From positions 36,464,686 through 36,528,685 of the forward strand of contig NC_087067.1 in the NCBI RefSeq assembly GCF_963678635.1: a stretch of DNA of 64,000 nt, written 5' to 3'. Every line of letters begins with the position of its first letter. Within the stretch, counting starts at the first letter, position 1. Under the pieces are notes generated by a model that ran no database searches, was not told the DNA's origin, and worked only from the letters and a program-made list of their open reading frames with translations. Position numbers and translations under genes: made by a program. The stretch is from Symsagittifera roscoffensis (taxonomy: Eukaryota > Xenacoelomorpha > Acoela > Convolutidae). Shown here piece after piece: positions 46,904 to 55,162 of this stretch.

Positions 46904-48609
46904 TTACAAATAAGTGGATTGTTAGTTAGATGGATCATGATTGGTTAATATTAAATACTTTACATTGGTAAAATATCTAATTTATCCAATCATAATATGT
47001 AGTTTAGATCAGGTTCCACCCATCCGGGTTTTACAGAGTTTTTTAGAATAGTTTTTCTGCAATTCGAAAGATGGATGATGGACGTTGGTATTTGGCGAAC
47101 ATCTTATTTCTTCTGGGTTTTCTTATTAGAGAAGTCCCAGATTCAATCATTGTGTCTTCTCAAGACAACGACTGGGTTTTCGCAACAAACTCAAATCTGA
47201 TTTCAGAATGGTTGGCTATGTCAGGTTTTTCTGTTTCATTGGTGAGAACTTCTTTGTGTTTGACCTTGTCTGGGAATGGCGTGGAGATTGTGCGTGGTGG
47301 GGATGCCTGGTTACTCGGATCTGTACGTATACTTGAACATCGAGGTGGTCATTGGTCTAGTTCAATGAAGTCCTTTTCTGCGAAGTCAAGTCGTACTCTA
47401 AATCCTTTGAGTTGTGATTGTGGGCGGCATATTGATTGTAGTTGGCCATTCTTTCTCGAGTGTAGTAGGGTCATTTTGTCTTTGGATGTTCGTCCTTGGT
47501 GTTGTATTCTGATCTATGTATTGCATAATGTAATTTACATTTTATAAAACTTTTATTAGTTTAATATTTTTTAATTATGATTTTAGTTAGTTGTTTTCAC
47601 AAAAGCTTTTTGTTTTAGTTCAGTTATGTTGAAGAGTTACTCACCCTTGAGTAGCTCTCATTAAAAATAGGAGTGTGGTCACAAAGCGTGGATGTAGCAC
47701 GGTGGGTTAGGCCGGCTATAGAGCATGCTCAGGACGTCCTTCCTGGTGGGTTAGGCCAGGAGTGGGAGTATGATTGCATGCGGTTTTTGTGAGAGGTCAT
47801 GTTATGTGACAACGTTTTATGTTGGGTTTGTTGTGGTTTTTCTTATGTTTTGTTGGTTGTGTCCTTTTTTCAAAAATCAAATTGTTTGTGGTATGGGTTT
47901 GTCTTTCGACTTTTTTGTGTTTTATTATTTCTTTCTTAGACTTTATAATAGTCTTCAAAAGAATAAATTATCCAGTTTTAAACTGGGTTAATCCGGTTTG
48001 GGTACCGTTGGGTTCCTTTTCTTAGTCATGCTGTTATGCTATGTGTTGTGGTGTTTAGTAAGCTGCATTGGTTAGTTTTGTTTAGTATATAATTCCTTTC
48101 CAACCGGGTTAAAGGAAAGTTTGAAACGTGTTATCTTGTGTTAGAGCTATCGAGTGTGAAATCTTGAAACTGAAATTCATTATTTTAAACAATTCTTCGT
48201 GGGCGAGCTGTGCGAGTGTGGATAGAATTCTTATGCGAGTGAATGAAAATATCAAAAGGTTAGTACTGCTTTTGCTTCTTATGAATTTACTACATAGAAT
48301 TTTAATTTTACTGCTAGTTGTTGGGGGAAATTAAGTTACAAATTTTCATCATTATTAGATTTACTGCTGGTGGGGGAAAAATTTATAAATTAATTTACTG
48401 CATTGGTATTATATTTATTTAATTGTTGGTGCAAAAATTTAATAGGGTCTTAAACAGTTTTGAAGAAGTTTGCTATTTTTTACTTTTCTTTTGTGAATTT
48501 TTCAGATGATCTAGGATGAAGGCTAAAATTCTAAAGAAAACATGGATAAAGAATGGTGAGTTTCTATTGTTTGAATTAATTAGTAATATGTATAATTCAT
48601 ACTTACCTG
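46904..48609. other. Downstream flank of the large element, possibly its 3' noncoding part or LTR
   Basis: No convincing gene. A stem-loop lies at 47634-47657 (GAGTTACTCA, loop CCCT, TGAGTAGCTC, one mismatch). GGGTTAGGCC occurs twice (near 47703 and 47748). A 3' LTR should lie left of 48610, but it cannot be delimited because the matching 5' LTR is not in the window. A plus-strand frame at 47071-47547 has no recognisable domain. Confidence 0.4.
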
Positions 48610-48936
48610 TTAGTCGTCGGGGAAGAAACCGTGGGGGAAAATGTCGTGGATGAGATCTGAAGTTGTTAGTAGTTTGGCTAATATGCGGATGATATTTTTA
48701 GTTTGAAGCAGTGGCCAAAGCAATTGAAGTGCCTTAATGGTGGTTAGTTCTTCAGTGCCAACTGCAAATTCATAAGGTGTGTTTTGGATTAGATTATATA
48801 ATTTGTGGTTGAATTTAGTGTTATGGATGAATTCTAAAATGGGGATTTCTATAGGTTGTACAAACTCGTGTGGGATGAGGAAGGGTCGGGATTCTTCTGC
48901 GTTGAAGGTCTTGGTGATGGGACAAAAGATATACAT
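48610..48936 (-). pseudogene. Probable frameshifted C-terminus of the post-envelope ORF
   Basis: 108 residues in a different frame, starting 6 bases after the 489-residue ORF ends (YIFCPITKTFN, EFVQPIEIPILEF, LQLLWPLLQTKN). The frame is open slightly upstream of its ATG. A one-base indel near 48950-48965 would join the two. Alternatively it is a separate small ORF. No coding is seen further left. Confidence 0.45.
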
Positions 48937-48941
48937 TTGGG

Positions 48942-50411
48942 TTATGGGATCATAATTTCAAAGAATACCATGAAGGTTAGTATCTTTAATGCAATATGTG
49001 AAGTTAAGAAAGAATGGTGAGGTGTATTTGGAATTGATGAATTGAAAACGATGGTGTGGTTGTCTGGAGGGAGTGTGTAGGTCAAAGTGATTTTGGATGA
49101 AACGATATATGTGTGTGTTTGTTTAGTGCGCAACATAATATCGTGTGAGCAGTGCAAATCTCTTTCATGTGGTGCAAGGAAACGAAAGGTTAGTGAAAAT
49201 ATTTGGAAGCGTTCTTTAAAACTTTCGTAGGCTTGCGTGTCTGTTAGTGCTTCTGAGATAATGTGGTCAAACTTGCGATCGAAGATATTTAGTGTAAATA
49301 CATATGGTGTTTTAATGAAAAATTTCTCGGTGATTTGTGGGTTAGCGAAGCGATCGTCGTCTAAGAATTGATCTTGGTTAGTTCTGATGATGTTATGATC
49401 GTAATATTCTAGTGTATATTCATTAGCTCGGGGTGCAGTGTGTGTTTTTAGTGATTTTTTGTATCCAATGTAAGTAAATTGTCTAGGTGTTAGTGGTGTA
49501 GTGAGTCGATATAGCATGTCCTTATTTCGTTCTATATCGATATGAGTTTTAGATAAAGGTAAGCAAAGGGGATTTGTAAAATGATAATATGAGGTCCAAG
49601 GAAGGGTAGGCATTAAAACGTATTCGTCTACAAAGTTACGTGTCTCGTTAGTGTCATGAGGGGTGTTTAAGGTGTATTGTGGAAATGAGGGTAAGGTGAT
49701 AGCTAAAAATTCTTTTGTGTTAGTGTGTTGTGGATGGTTGATATATTCACGGGCTGTTCCTGGTTTCGCTGGGAAAGGATGGTTGGGGAACTTTCTTTTA
49801 AAAGTGCGGTAAGCTCTATTAGTGCTGAGTGAAGATACAGTAGTTGTGGATGATGGTGCTAATGAATCAGTATAAATTGAAGAGGGTGTAGGGGTAGGAG
49901 GGTTGGATGAATCTATTGTGGATGAGATTTGGTTTATGGTTGGGGTGTCAAGGTGATAGGATTGTTGTTGTAGGGTAATGAAATTATCTAGTTCTGGGGA
50001 GATTCGGGGGGTGTCTGAAGAATGAGATGATTGGTTTGAGTGAAGTGAGGAGTAGGTTGGAGTGACTTGGGAAGCATAAGAGGGTGTAGAATTGGTTGGG
50101 TCAGGGTTATTTGGTAGTATGGGTTGAAAAGGGGGTTGGGAAAAATTTAAGGGATTGGTGTGAAAATTATTTGATGGAGATGGTTCGGAGTCGGCAAATT
50201 CATCGGGGGTTTCAATATTCGGGTTATTGAGTTGTGATATGGAGTATAAAACTGAGATGTGTGAATTAGTATCGGAATTCATGCCGGATGTTACATTACT
50301 GGATGGGAAATCGGGTGGCGGAAAAGCAAAAAGTGGTATTATTGGGATTGGAGTGGTGAGGTTGGTTGGGTGGGAATTTGATCGGTGTAGGGATCCAAGT
50401 TGTCGGCTCAT
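48942..50411 (-). CDS. Post-envelope ORF, 489 residues, unknown
   Basis: Begins in the ATGA overlap with the envelope stop. The first 230 residues are P/S/T-rich and low complexity. From about 240 on it looks globular (FVDEYVLMPTLPWTSYYHF, FTYIGYKKSL, RFQIFSLTFRFLAPHERD). No known domain is recognised. The design (disordered PST-rich front, folded back) parallels the 377-residue frame before env. The frame closes at 48942, but similar coding seems to continue at once in another frame (48936-48610), so its true C-terminus may be displaced by a frameshift. Confidence 0.65.
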   Translation of the reverse strand: MSRQLGSLHRSNSHPTNLTTPIPIIPLFAFPPPDFPSSNVTSGMNSDTNSHISVLYSISQLNNPNIETPDEFADSEPSPSNNFHTNPLNFSQPPFQPILPNNPDPTNSTPSYASQVTPTYSSLHSNQSSHSSDTPRISPELDNFITLQQQSYHLDTPTINQISSTIDSSNPPTPTPSSIYTDSLAPSSTTTVSSLSTNRAYRTFKRKFPNHPFPAKPGTAREYINHPQHTNTKEFLAITLPSFPQYTLNTPHDTNETRNFVDEYVLMPTLPWTSYYHFTNPLCLPLSKTHIDIERNKDMLYRLTTPLTPRQFTYIGYKKSLKTHTAPRANEYTLEYYDHNIIRTNQDQFLDDDRFANPQITEKFFIKTPYVFTLNIFDRKFDHIISEALTDTQAYESFKERFQIFSLTFRFLAPHERDLHCSHDIMLRTKQTHTYIVSSKITLTYTLPPDNHTIVFNSSIPNTPHHSFLTSHIALKILTFMVFFEIMIP

Positions 50412-51934
50412 CGTGGGCTAAAAAAATTATTATTTTGAGACTGAAAAGCGGTGGTATGGGGTTGTTCTATAATTTGTTCATAAGTATTTTTATCTTGTGA
50501 GTGGTGTGGCATTATATGTTGGATGGGACTTTGTGATATGGTTGGTCTAAAATTATTATGTGTTATGGCTAAATTTCGAAAATTACGTGGGACTAGGGAT
50601 AATGGATGGTTATGTGGTAGGGGTGGTAACTGTGGTGCTGTTGGTGTTGTGTCTGCATTGTTATGTTCTTCGTCGTATGTGTTCTGTCTTGTTGCTATTT
50701 TTGTGTTATATTCTTTTATTTGTGCGTCTAAAAGAATTTTGTTTATAGATGTAGAAAATATTCCAAAGAATCCTGCAAATAGTATGCGTGCTACACTTGC
50801 TTGTCTATTGACTTGTGTGTGTATAGCACATGTGTTATAGATTCCTTTTAAGAGAGAAAAAAGAAATCCAATAAAGTTAAACATTGCGTATAAAATAGTT
50901 AGTTTTTCTAAGATGTAGTAGGGCCATCCTAGAAAATCAAGAATTTCATTCTTGAGTGTAACAAAGCTAAAAATATTGATAGGTGATATATCTTGGGGAC
51001 GGTATTTTTCACCGTTTAGATATATATAATCTTTAATGTCTTTAAAATATCCGCTATAGTCTTGCGTATAGATGTCTGCAAATCCTGCGGTTTCGGCAAG
51101 TTTGCGTAAGTTTTGGTCAATTGATTGTCTTTGTATTGTGTCCATTTGTGTTAATAATTCCTGGAATTGTTGTGTTCTAATGTGATGTTGAATATCTGAT
51201 TTTGAGTATATTCCTATTGATTGTAAGTCTATATTTGGGTTTCGAGCGATAGCGCGAATGCTTTCTGGTGAAAATTTTTTGAGTGATTGCATTAATGTGG
51301 GATATGGGGTGAGAAGGTAATATTTATCTTCATCAGGGTTTAGTTGTACTACGTTGTGGCTATTTTCTGATCCACATGGAACTGCGGTATCCCAGAAATG
51401 GGTTCTTCGTGAAAATGTGTCAACGAAATGTACTTTATTCTTATAAAAGATAGGGATTCTTTTATAACATCGTTTATCTTCAAAAACGTATAGTGGTGAT
51501 ACTTTTTTAGTACAAGTATAAAACCATAAGATGTTTCCTTCATAGTCTAAAAAATTTGATCTATTTCCTGATAGTAAATATCCTGCGTAGGGTATTTTTA
51601 ATACTGCTAGTGCAAGTGATTGTAATATTTGTGTTCTTTCTAATTCGCATAGTTGGTGTAATGTTTCTAATTCGGAGAGTGACATTTCTTGAAAAATTTG
51701 GCTAATCGTGTAGTCTAGTTTCATATCTAAGTGAATATCATAGTGGATATTACCAAAATATGTACTATTCATTAGTGATAGTTCTTGTAAACGTGTGCTT
51801 TGATCGTTTTGGGGTTTTAAATGTCCACCAGGTTGACCTGTATTCTTTTGAAAATTAACTGGTATATATGATGTTCCTTCGTTTAGGGGATGACTTGTGG
51901 CGTATGGGTCGACTTTTATTTTTCCAGTGGTCAT
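50408..51934 (-). pseudogene. Envelope-like glycoprotein, C-terminal part
   Basis: 508 residues in the same frame as the 294-residue ORF, with 204 open bases between that ORF's stop and this ATG. Cysteine-containing ectodomain sequence (WFYTCTKK, KRCYKRIP, AVPCGS) is followed by a helical region, a hydrophobic span at about 344-368, another at about 383-401, and a polar proline-rich tail, the layout of a membrane-anchored fusion protein. Its stop TGA overlaps the ATG of the next ORF (ATGA at 50408-50411), allowing termination-reinitiation. With the upstream stop it cannot be made as one protein without readthrough. Confidence 0.65.
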
Positions 51935-52138
51935 GTCGAATCCATTTTCGTATTCAACTAATATTTCAGAGTATTGTGTTTTGTGAAGTGGGTTTCTGTA
52001 TTTACATGCAAGTTCTGTTTCTTGATATATTTGAAAACGTGTTAATTTATTTTCTATATTATGAATGTTTCGAAAATTAGAACTTATTTTTCGTAATGGA
52101 TTTACTTGTTCATATGGTATTGATTGTATAAAATATTT

Positions 52139-53023
52139 TTAGTGAAATTTTATCATACGAGCGTGTATTTTTGCTACTTGAAATGTTGTACATGTGTCTT
52201 CGGGGAACCAAACAATTGTTGCCTGTGTTCTGGTTGTAGGGTCGCAATAACCTTGGTCGTTTTTACAAGGTAATCTAATTCCTTGATAAATCATTGTGTT
52301 GTCTGATAAATCTCGTGTGAGTTGTATTTTTTCGAGTTGTATTTTCCAATCGAAAAACATTATTTCTTGGTATCCTTTATTTTTTGTGTCTGCTTTGCAG
52401 TTTGATGGGTCATTTATACCAATGTGCGGTATCCAGTGTTTATCGTGCATGTCATAGGTTAATCGTCCGTGTGCGCCGTTGTATGGGTATTTTTCATCTA
52501 ATTTTATATGTCCTTGATATCTTTCAAGTTCTGCTTGATGTACAGAATCTGAAAAAACTTGGAAATATACTAAATTTCTATCTGTGTTTTTATTTTTTGT
52601 TATGTTTAGTCGGAGTAACTCGTTTTTACAATCTTCGGGATTGAGATGTAAAAGTCGTTCTATATTACTCTGGTAGAATGATTCATGGTCAAGTCGGTTT
52701 TTATTTCCGTTTGAGACTTGTGAACAATGTACTTTCTTTTCAGAAAATGTTGCTGTGAATTTATATCCTATAACTGTAGTTGCTCGGGCTTTTGAATAAA
52801 GTGTTGCTATGACATTTGTAGTTTCTATGGCTTGGGGTTCTGTTTCGCACTGTGATACTTGATTTATTGCATACTTGTGTAGTGTTTTTTGTTCGTTTTC
52901 TTCACAATCGTAATGTGTTACTAATAAATCTTGGGGTCCTGTGCGGGGAGAAGGGTTTATGTTTTGATTTGAGATTATTAGAAAAAGGAGTTGGAGAAAA
53001 ATTAATAATTTTAGAATATACAT
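52139..53023 (-). pseudogene. Envelope-like glycoprotein, N-terminal part
   Basis: 294 residues starting with a clear signal peptide (residues 1-18, MYILKLLIFLQLLFLIIS). It has regularly spaced cysteines (HYDCEEN, SQCETEP, VHCSQV, EDCKNE, PCKNDQGYC, DTCTTF), as expected of a secreted ectodomain. It ends at TAA 52139-52141; the same frame then stays open into the 508-residue ORF downstream. The gene is therefore split by one stop codon. The cysteine layout recalls glycoproteins of chuvirus-like mononegaviruses captured by some LTR elements, but this is a tentative resemblance. Confidence 0.65.
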
Positions 53024-54144
53024 GTGTATGATAATCCTGAGTATGGGTTATAAAATGTGATGTAACCAATTGTGTTTTTGGTATATCTGTCGTATTTATA
53101 TATTACTTCAGTGGTTATAAATGGTGGTGGTAGTGATTGAGCTGTTATGTTTGGTGGGTTTAATGGGTAGGGATGTTGAGTAATGTTGTTTAATTTAACT
53201 GTGATTTCAAACTTTAATTGTAAACTGTTTTGTTGGAGTATTTGGATATTGTGATCACGGATATCGTCGTGAATGTCTTGTCGGTATTGTAATCTATTAA
53301 GTGCCCAGTTGTGGAGGCGATTACTTTCTGGATGTTGTCCAAATAATGGTGGAGGGGCTGTAAATGTATTCCAATCTAGTCTTAAAGGGATATTTGTTGA
53401 TGATTGTTCTCGATATCTGGCGTCGAGATTATTTGGAAAATTTAAGTTAAAAGGTGGTGGTGAAATCTGGCTTATTGATGGTGTTGACGGTAGTGATAAT
53501 GTTTCTGGTAGTGATGAGGATGTTGTTGTATCCGTAGAAATATCTATTGGATCATTGACTAAATTTAATTCACCTTGTGTAAATGAATGTGTTGTCCAAT
53601 ATGGTAGTCGTGATGCCTGGTTTGGGGGGTTAAAGGGATTTTCCCGTATTTGTTCAGATGTTGGTGTTGAACCTAAGTAATCTGATGGTAGGCTTGAGGT
53701 GCTACGTTGTGAAAGAAGCGTAGGGGTTTCTGGTAATATACCAATGGGGTTTTCTGGAGTGTTTTGTGATGGGGATTGAGGTATATCAAAATGAACTCGG
53801 GGAGTTAGAAAATTTCTGTTCCGTCGAGGATGTATAATTTGTCTATTTATTTCGACTGTATTTTGGTTTTGACTAGGATTTCTTATTCTACTTAATTCTT
53901 GTGGTAGTGTTGGGTATAAGTTATATGTTGGTTCGCTTAGAGGTGCTTGTCGTTGAGCTGGTTCTAGTGGTTCTGATAAACGAGCGTGTCGTTCTTCAAA
54001 AGTGTATGGGTTATCTTGAAAGGAAATTCGTGTAGATGTTTGAGGATTATTGGTAGTTGAAGGTGTTGTTGGGTTATCTTGGGATGATGTCGGTGAAGAC
54101 TGACTTGGTGACTTTTGGGTAGCAATTTTTGATAGCTTTTTGGT
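53011..54144 (-). CDS. 377-residue open frame without any methionine
   Basis: Open over 1134 bases from after a TAG (54145-54147) to TAA (53011-53013), and overlapping the envelope start by 13 bases. There is no ATG in frame, so ordinary start-codon-based gene finding would miss it. The first 270 residues are rich in P, S, T and Q. The C-terminal 100 are better ordered (NRLHNWALNRLQYRQDIHDD, LQLKFEITVKLNN, IYKYDRYTKNTIGYITFYNP). Length and composition argue for real coding. Expression would need splicing to an upstream ATG (the TAG at its edge is preceded by AT-rich sequence and could itself end in an acceptor AG) or a recoding event. The function is unknown. Confidence 0.65.
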   Translation of the reverse strand, partial: TKKLSKIATQKSPSQSSPTSSQDNPTTPSTTNNPQTSTRISFQDNPYTFEERHARLSEPLEPAQRQAPLSEPTYNLYPTLPQELSRIRNPSQNQNTVEINRQIIHPRRNRNFLTPRVHFDIPQSPSQNTPENPIGILPETPTLLSQRSTSSLPSDYLGSTPTSEQIRENPFNPPNQASRLPYWTTHSFTQGELNLVNDPIDISTDTTTSSSLPETLSLPSTPSISQISPPPFNLNFPNNLDARYREQSSTNIPLRLDWNTFTAPPPLFGQHPESNRLHNWALNRLQYRQDIHDDIRDHNIQILQQNSLQLKFEITVKLNNITQHPYPLNPPNITAQSLPPPFITTEVIYKYDRYTKNTIGYITFYNPYSGLSYTCIF

Positions 54145-54164
54145 CTATTCTTTTATTGAAAAAG

Positions 54165-54341
54165 TTAATGTTTATTAAAGTATTCTTCTAAGAAAAGAAT
54201 TAGGAGGATTGTTGCTAGAGCAAATGTGATGATTGCTTTCTTTATACATTTGCATATAGTCAAAATGAGGGATGATAGAAATGTTATGAAAATTACAAAT
54301 AGTAGAAAAATATCAGTTCTACTGAAAATAGTTCGTATCAT
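54165..54341 (-). CDS. Small two-helix membrane protein, 58 residues
   Basis: A short ORF, ATG 54339-54341 to TAA 54165-54167. Residues 11-30 (IFLLFVIFITFLSSLILTIC) and about 37-51 (IITFALATILLILFL) are two hydrophobic segments separated by a basic loop CKCIKK. The tail is acidic/polar. This hairpin layout resembles viroporin-like proteins, but that is inference only. It begins 10 bases after the 71-residue ORF ends and lies just before the 377-residue frame. Confidence 0.5.
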   Translation of the reverse strand: MIRTIFSRTDIFLLFVIFITFLSSLILTICKCIKKAIITFALATILLILFLEEYFNKH

Positions 54342-54351
54342 TTAGACAATT

Positions 54352-54567
54352 TTATAAATCGTACCTGTGGATATAATCAAGGGTTTTTGAAAGTTGGAGA
54401 AATATTTCGAATATAGTGTAGAAAATTAAAAAAATATTACAAAAAATGATTAAGAGTATTAGAAAAGATTCAAGGATATCAAAAAGAAATATTATGAAAG
54501 TTTCAAGTATCGTAAAAAATTGTTTGAGGTTTGTGATAATTTTAGTGACTGTTTGATAGAAGAGCAT
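54352..54567 (-). CDS. Small hydrophobic protein, 71 residues
   Basis: The ATG follows the preceding TAA without a gap. The centre (about residues 15-62) is almost entirely F, I, L, T with periodic E/D (FFTILETFIIFLF, then LLIIFCNIFLIFYTIF), consistent with one or two membrane helices. No family recognised. It sits between pol and env where complex retroviruses keep accessory genes. AT-rich DNA can mimic hydrophobic proteins, so confidence is moderate. Confidence 0.45.
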   Translation of the reverse strand: MLFYQTVTKIITNLKQFFTILETFIIFLFDILESFLILLIIFCNIFLIFYTIFEIFLQLSKTLDYIHRYDL

Positions 54568-54801
54568 TTAAGAAATGGCTTCGTGATCGATTATTTTTTG
54601 TTGTTTGGGGCAATTTTCAAGTGTGGTCGGATTATTTATTAGTTTTTTGACAAGTGGGTTGAGTTTCGTAAAAAAATTGTTGGGGGCAATTTTTATGGTG
54701 ATCGGGAGGTCTTCCTTGTCTTTATTTTCATTTGTCAAATGATCTGGGGTATTTTTGAGATTTTTATACTTTAGGCTAAATAAAATGGTCGTTCTTTTAC
54801 T
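54568..54801 (-). CDS. 77-residue open frame lacking a start codon
   Basis: Open from just after a stop at 54802-54804 to TAA at 54568-54570, directly abutting the ATG of the next ORF. It contains no methionine. The product would be charged and polar (TNENKDKEDLPITIKIAPN, then KLNPLVKKLINNP). Its composition matches the neighbouring coding DNA rather than the spacer. It could be an exon joined by splicing; it could also be chance, given its length. Confidence 0.35.
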   Translation of the reverse strand, partial: SKRTTILFSLKYKNLKNTPDHLTNENKDKEDLPITIKIAPNNFFTKLNPLVKKLINNPTTLENCPKQQKIIDHEAIS

Positions 54802-55162
54802 TTAGGCTAATTTAACATATTTGTTTGGGGGGTATTTGAGGGCTGAGTTGGGGAAATATTGTTGATCTTTGGTTTATTAGATAAGGGAGGGTTATGATAT
54901 TATGGTGATATTTATTTTAGTTGTCAAGTTGGAGTGGTTTGCTTATTTTTGACCTGGAGGTCGTAGAGTTATAGTTATAGATATGCCTGGAGTTTAATAT
55001 TTTTCATCTAGTTTGTTTGTGTTAAAGTTATAGAAGGTGACGGATTGGATGAATCCTATTGGCTAATTTTGAACTAGAATCGCTGCGTGTTTATCAGCAT
55101 GTTATCTTGAAAAATGAAAGTGTGAAATGTTTCAGAGGTGCAAAGATTTTTAAATGTAGAAT
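54802..55162 (-). other. Spacer after pol with short direct repeats
   Basis: About 360 bases without a supported ORF. The 13-base sequence TACTTTAGGCTAA (plus strand) occurs at 54798-54810, and again at 54767-54779 inside the following frame. It may hold a splice acceptor or subgenomic signal; none could be assigned. Confidence 0.4.

Noticed and set aside
47071-47547. Plus-strand frame of 158 codons
   Set aside because: No domain, no splice context, atypical composition. It may be a chance frame in the flank of the large element.
53273-53680. Plus-strand frame of 135 codons
   Set aside because: It lies antisense to the 377-residue frame. Several similar plus-strand frames between 48900 and 63700 are likewise shadows of minus-strand genes.
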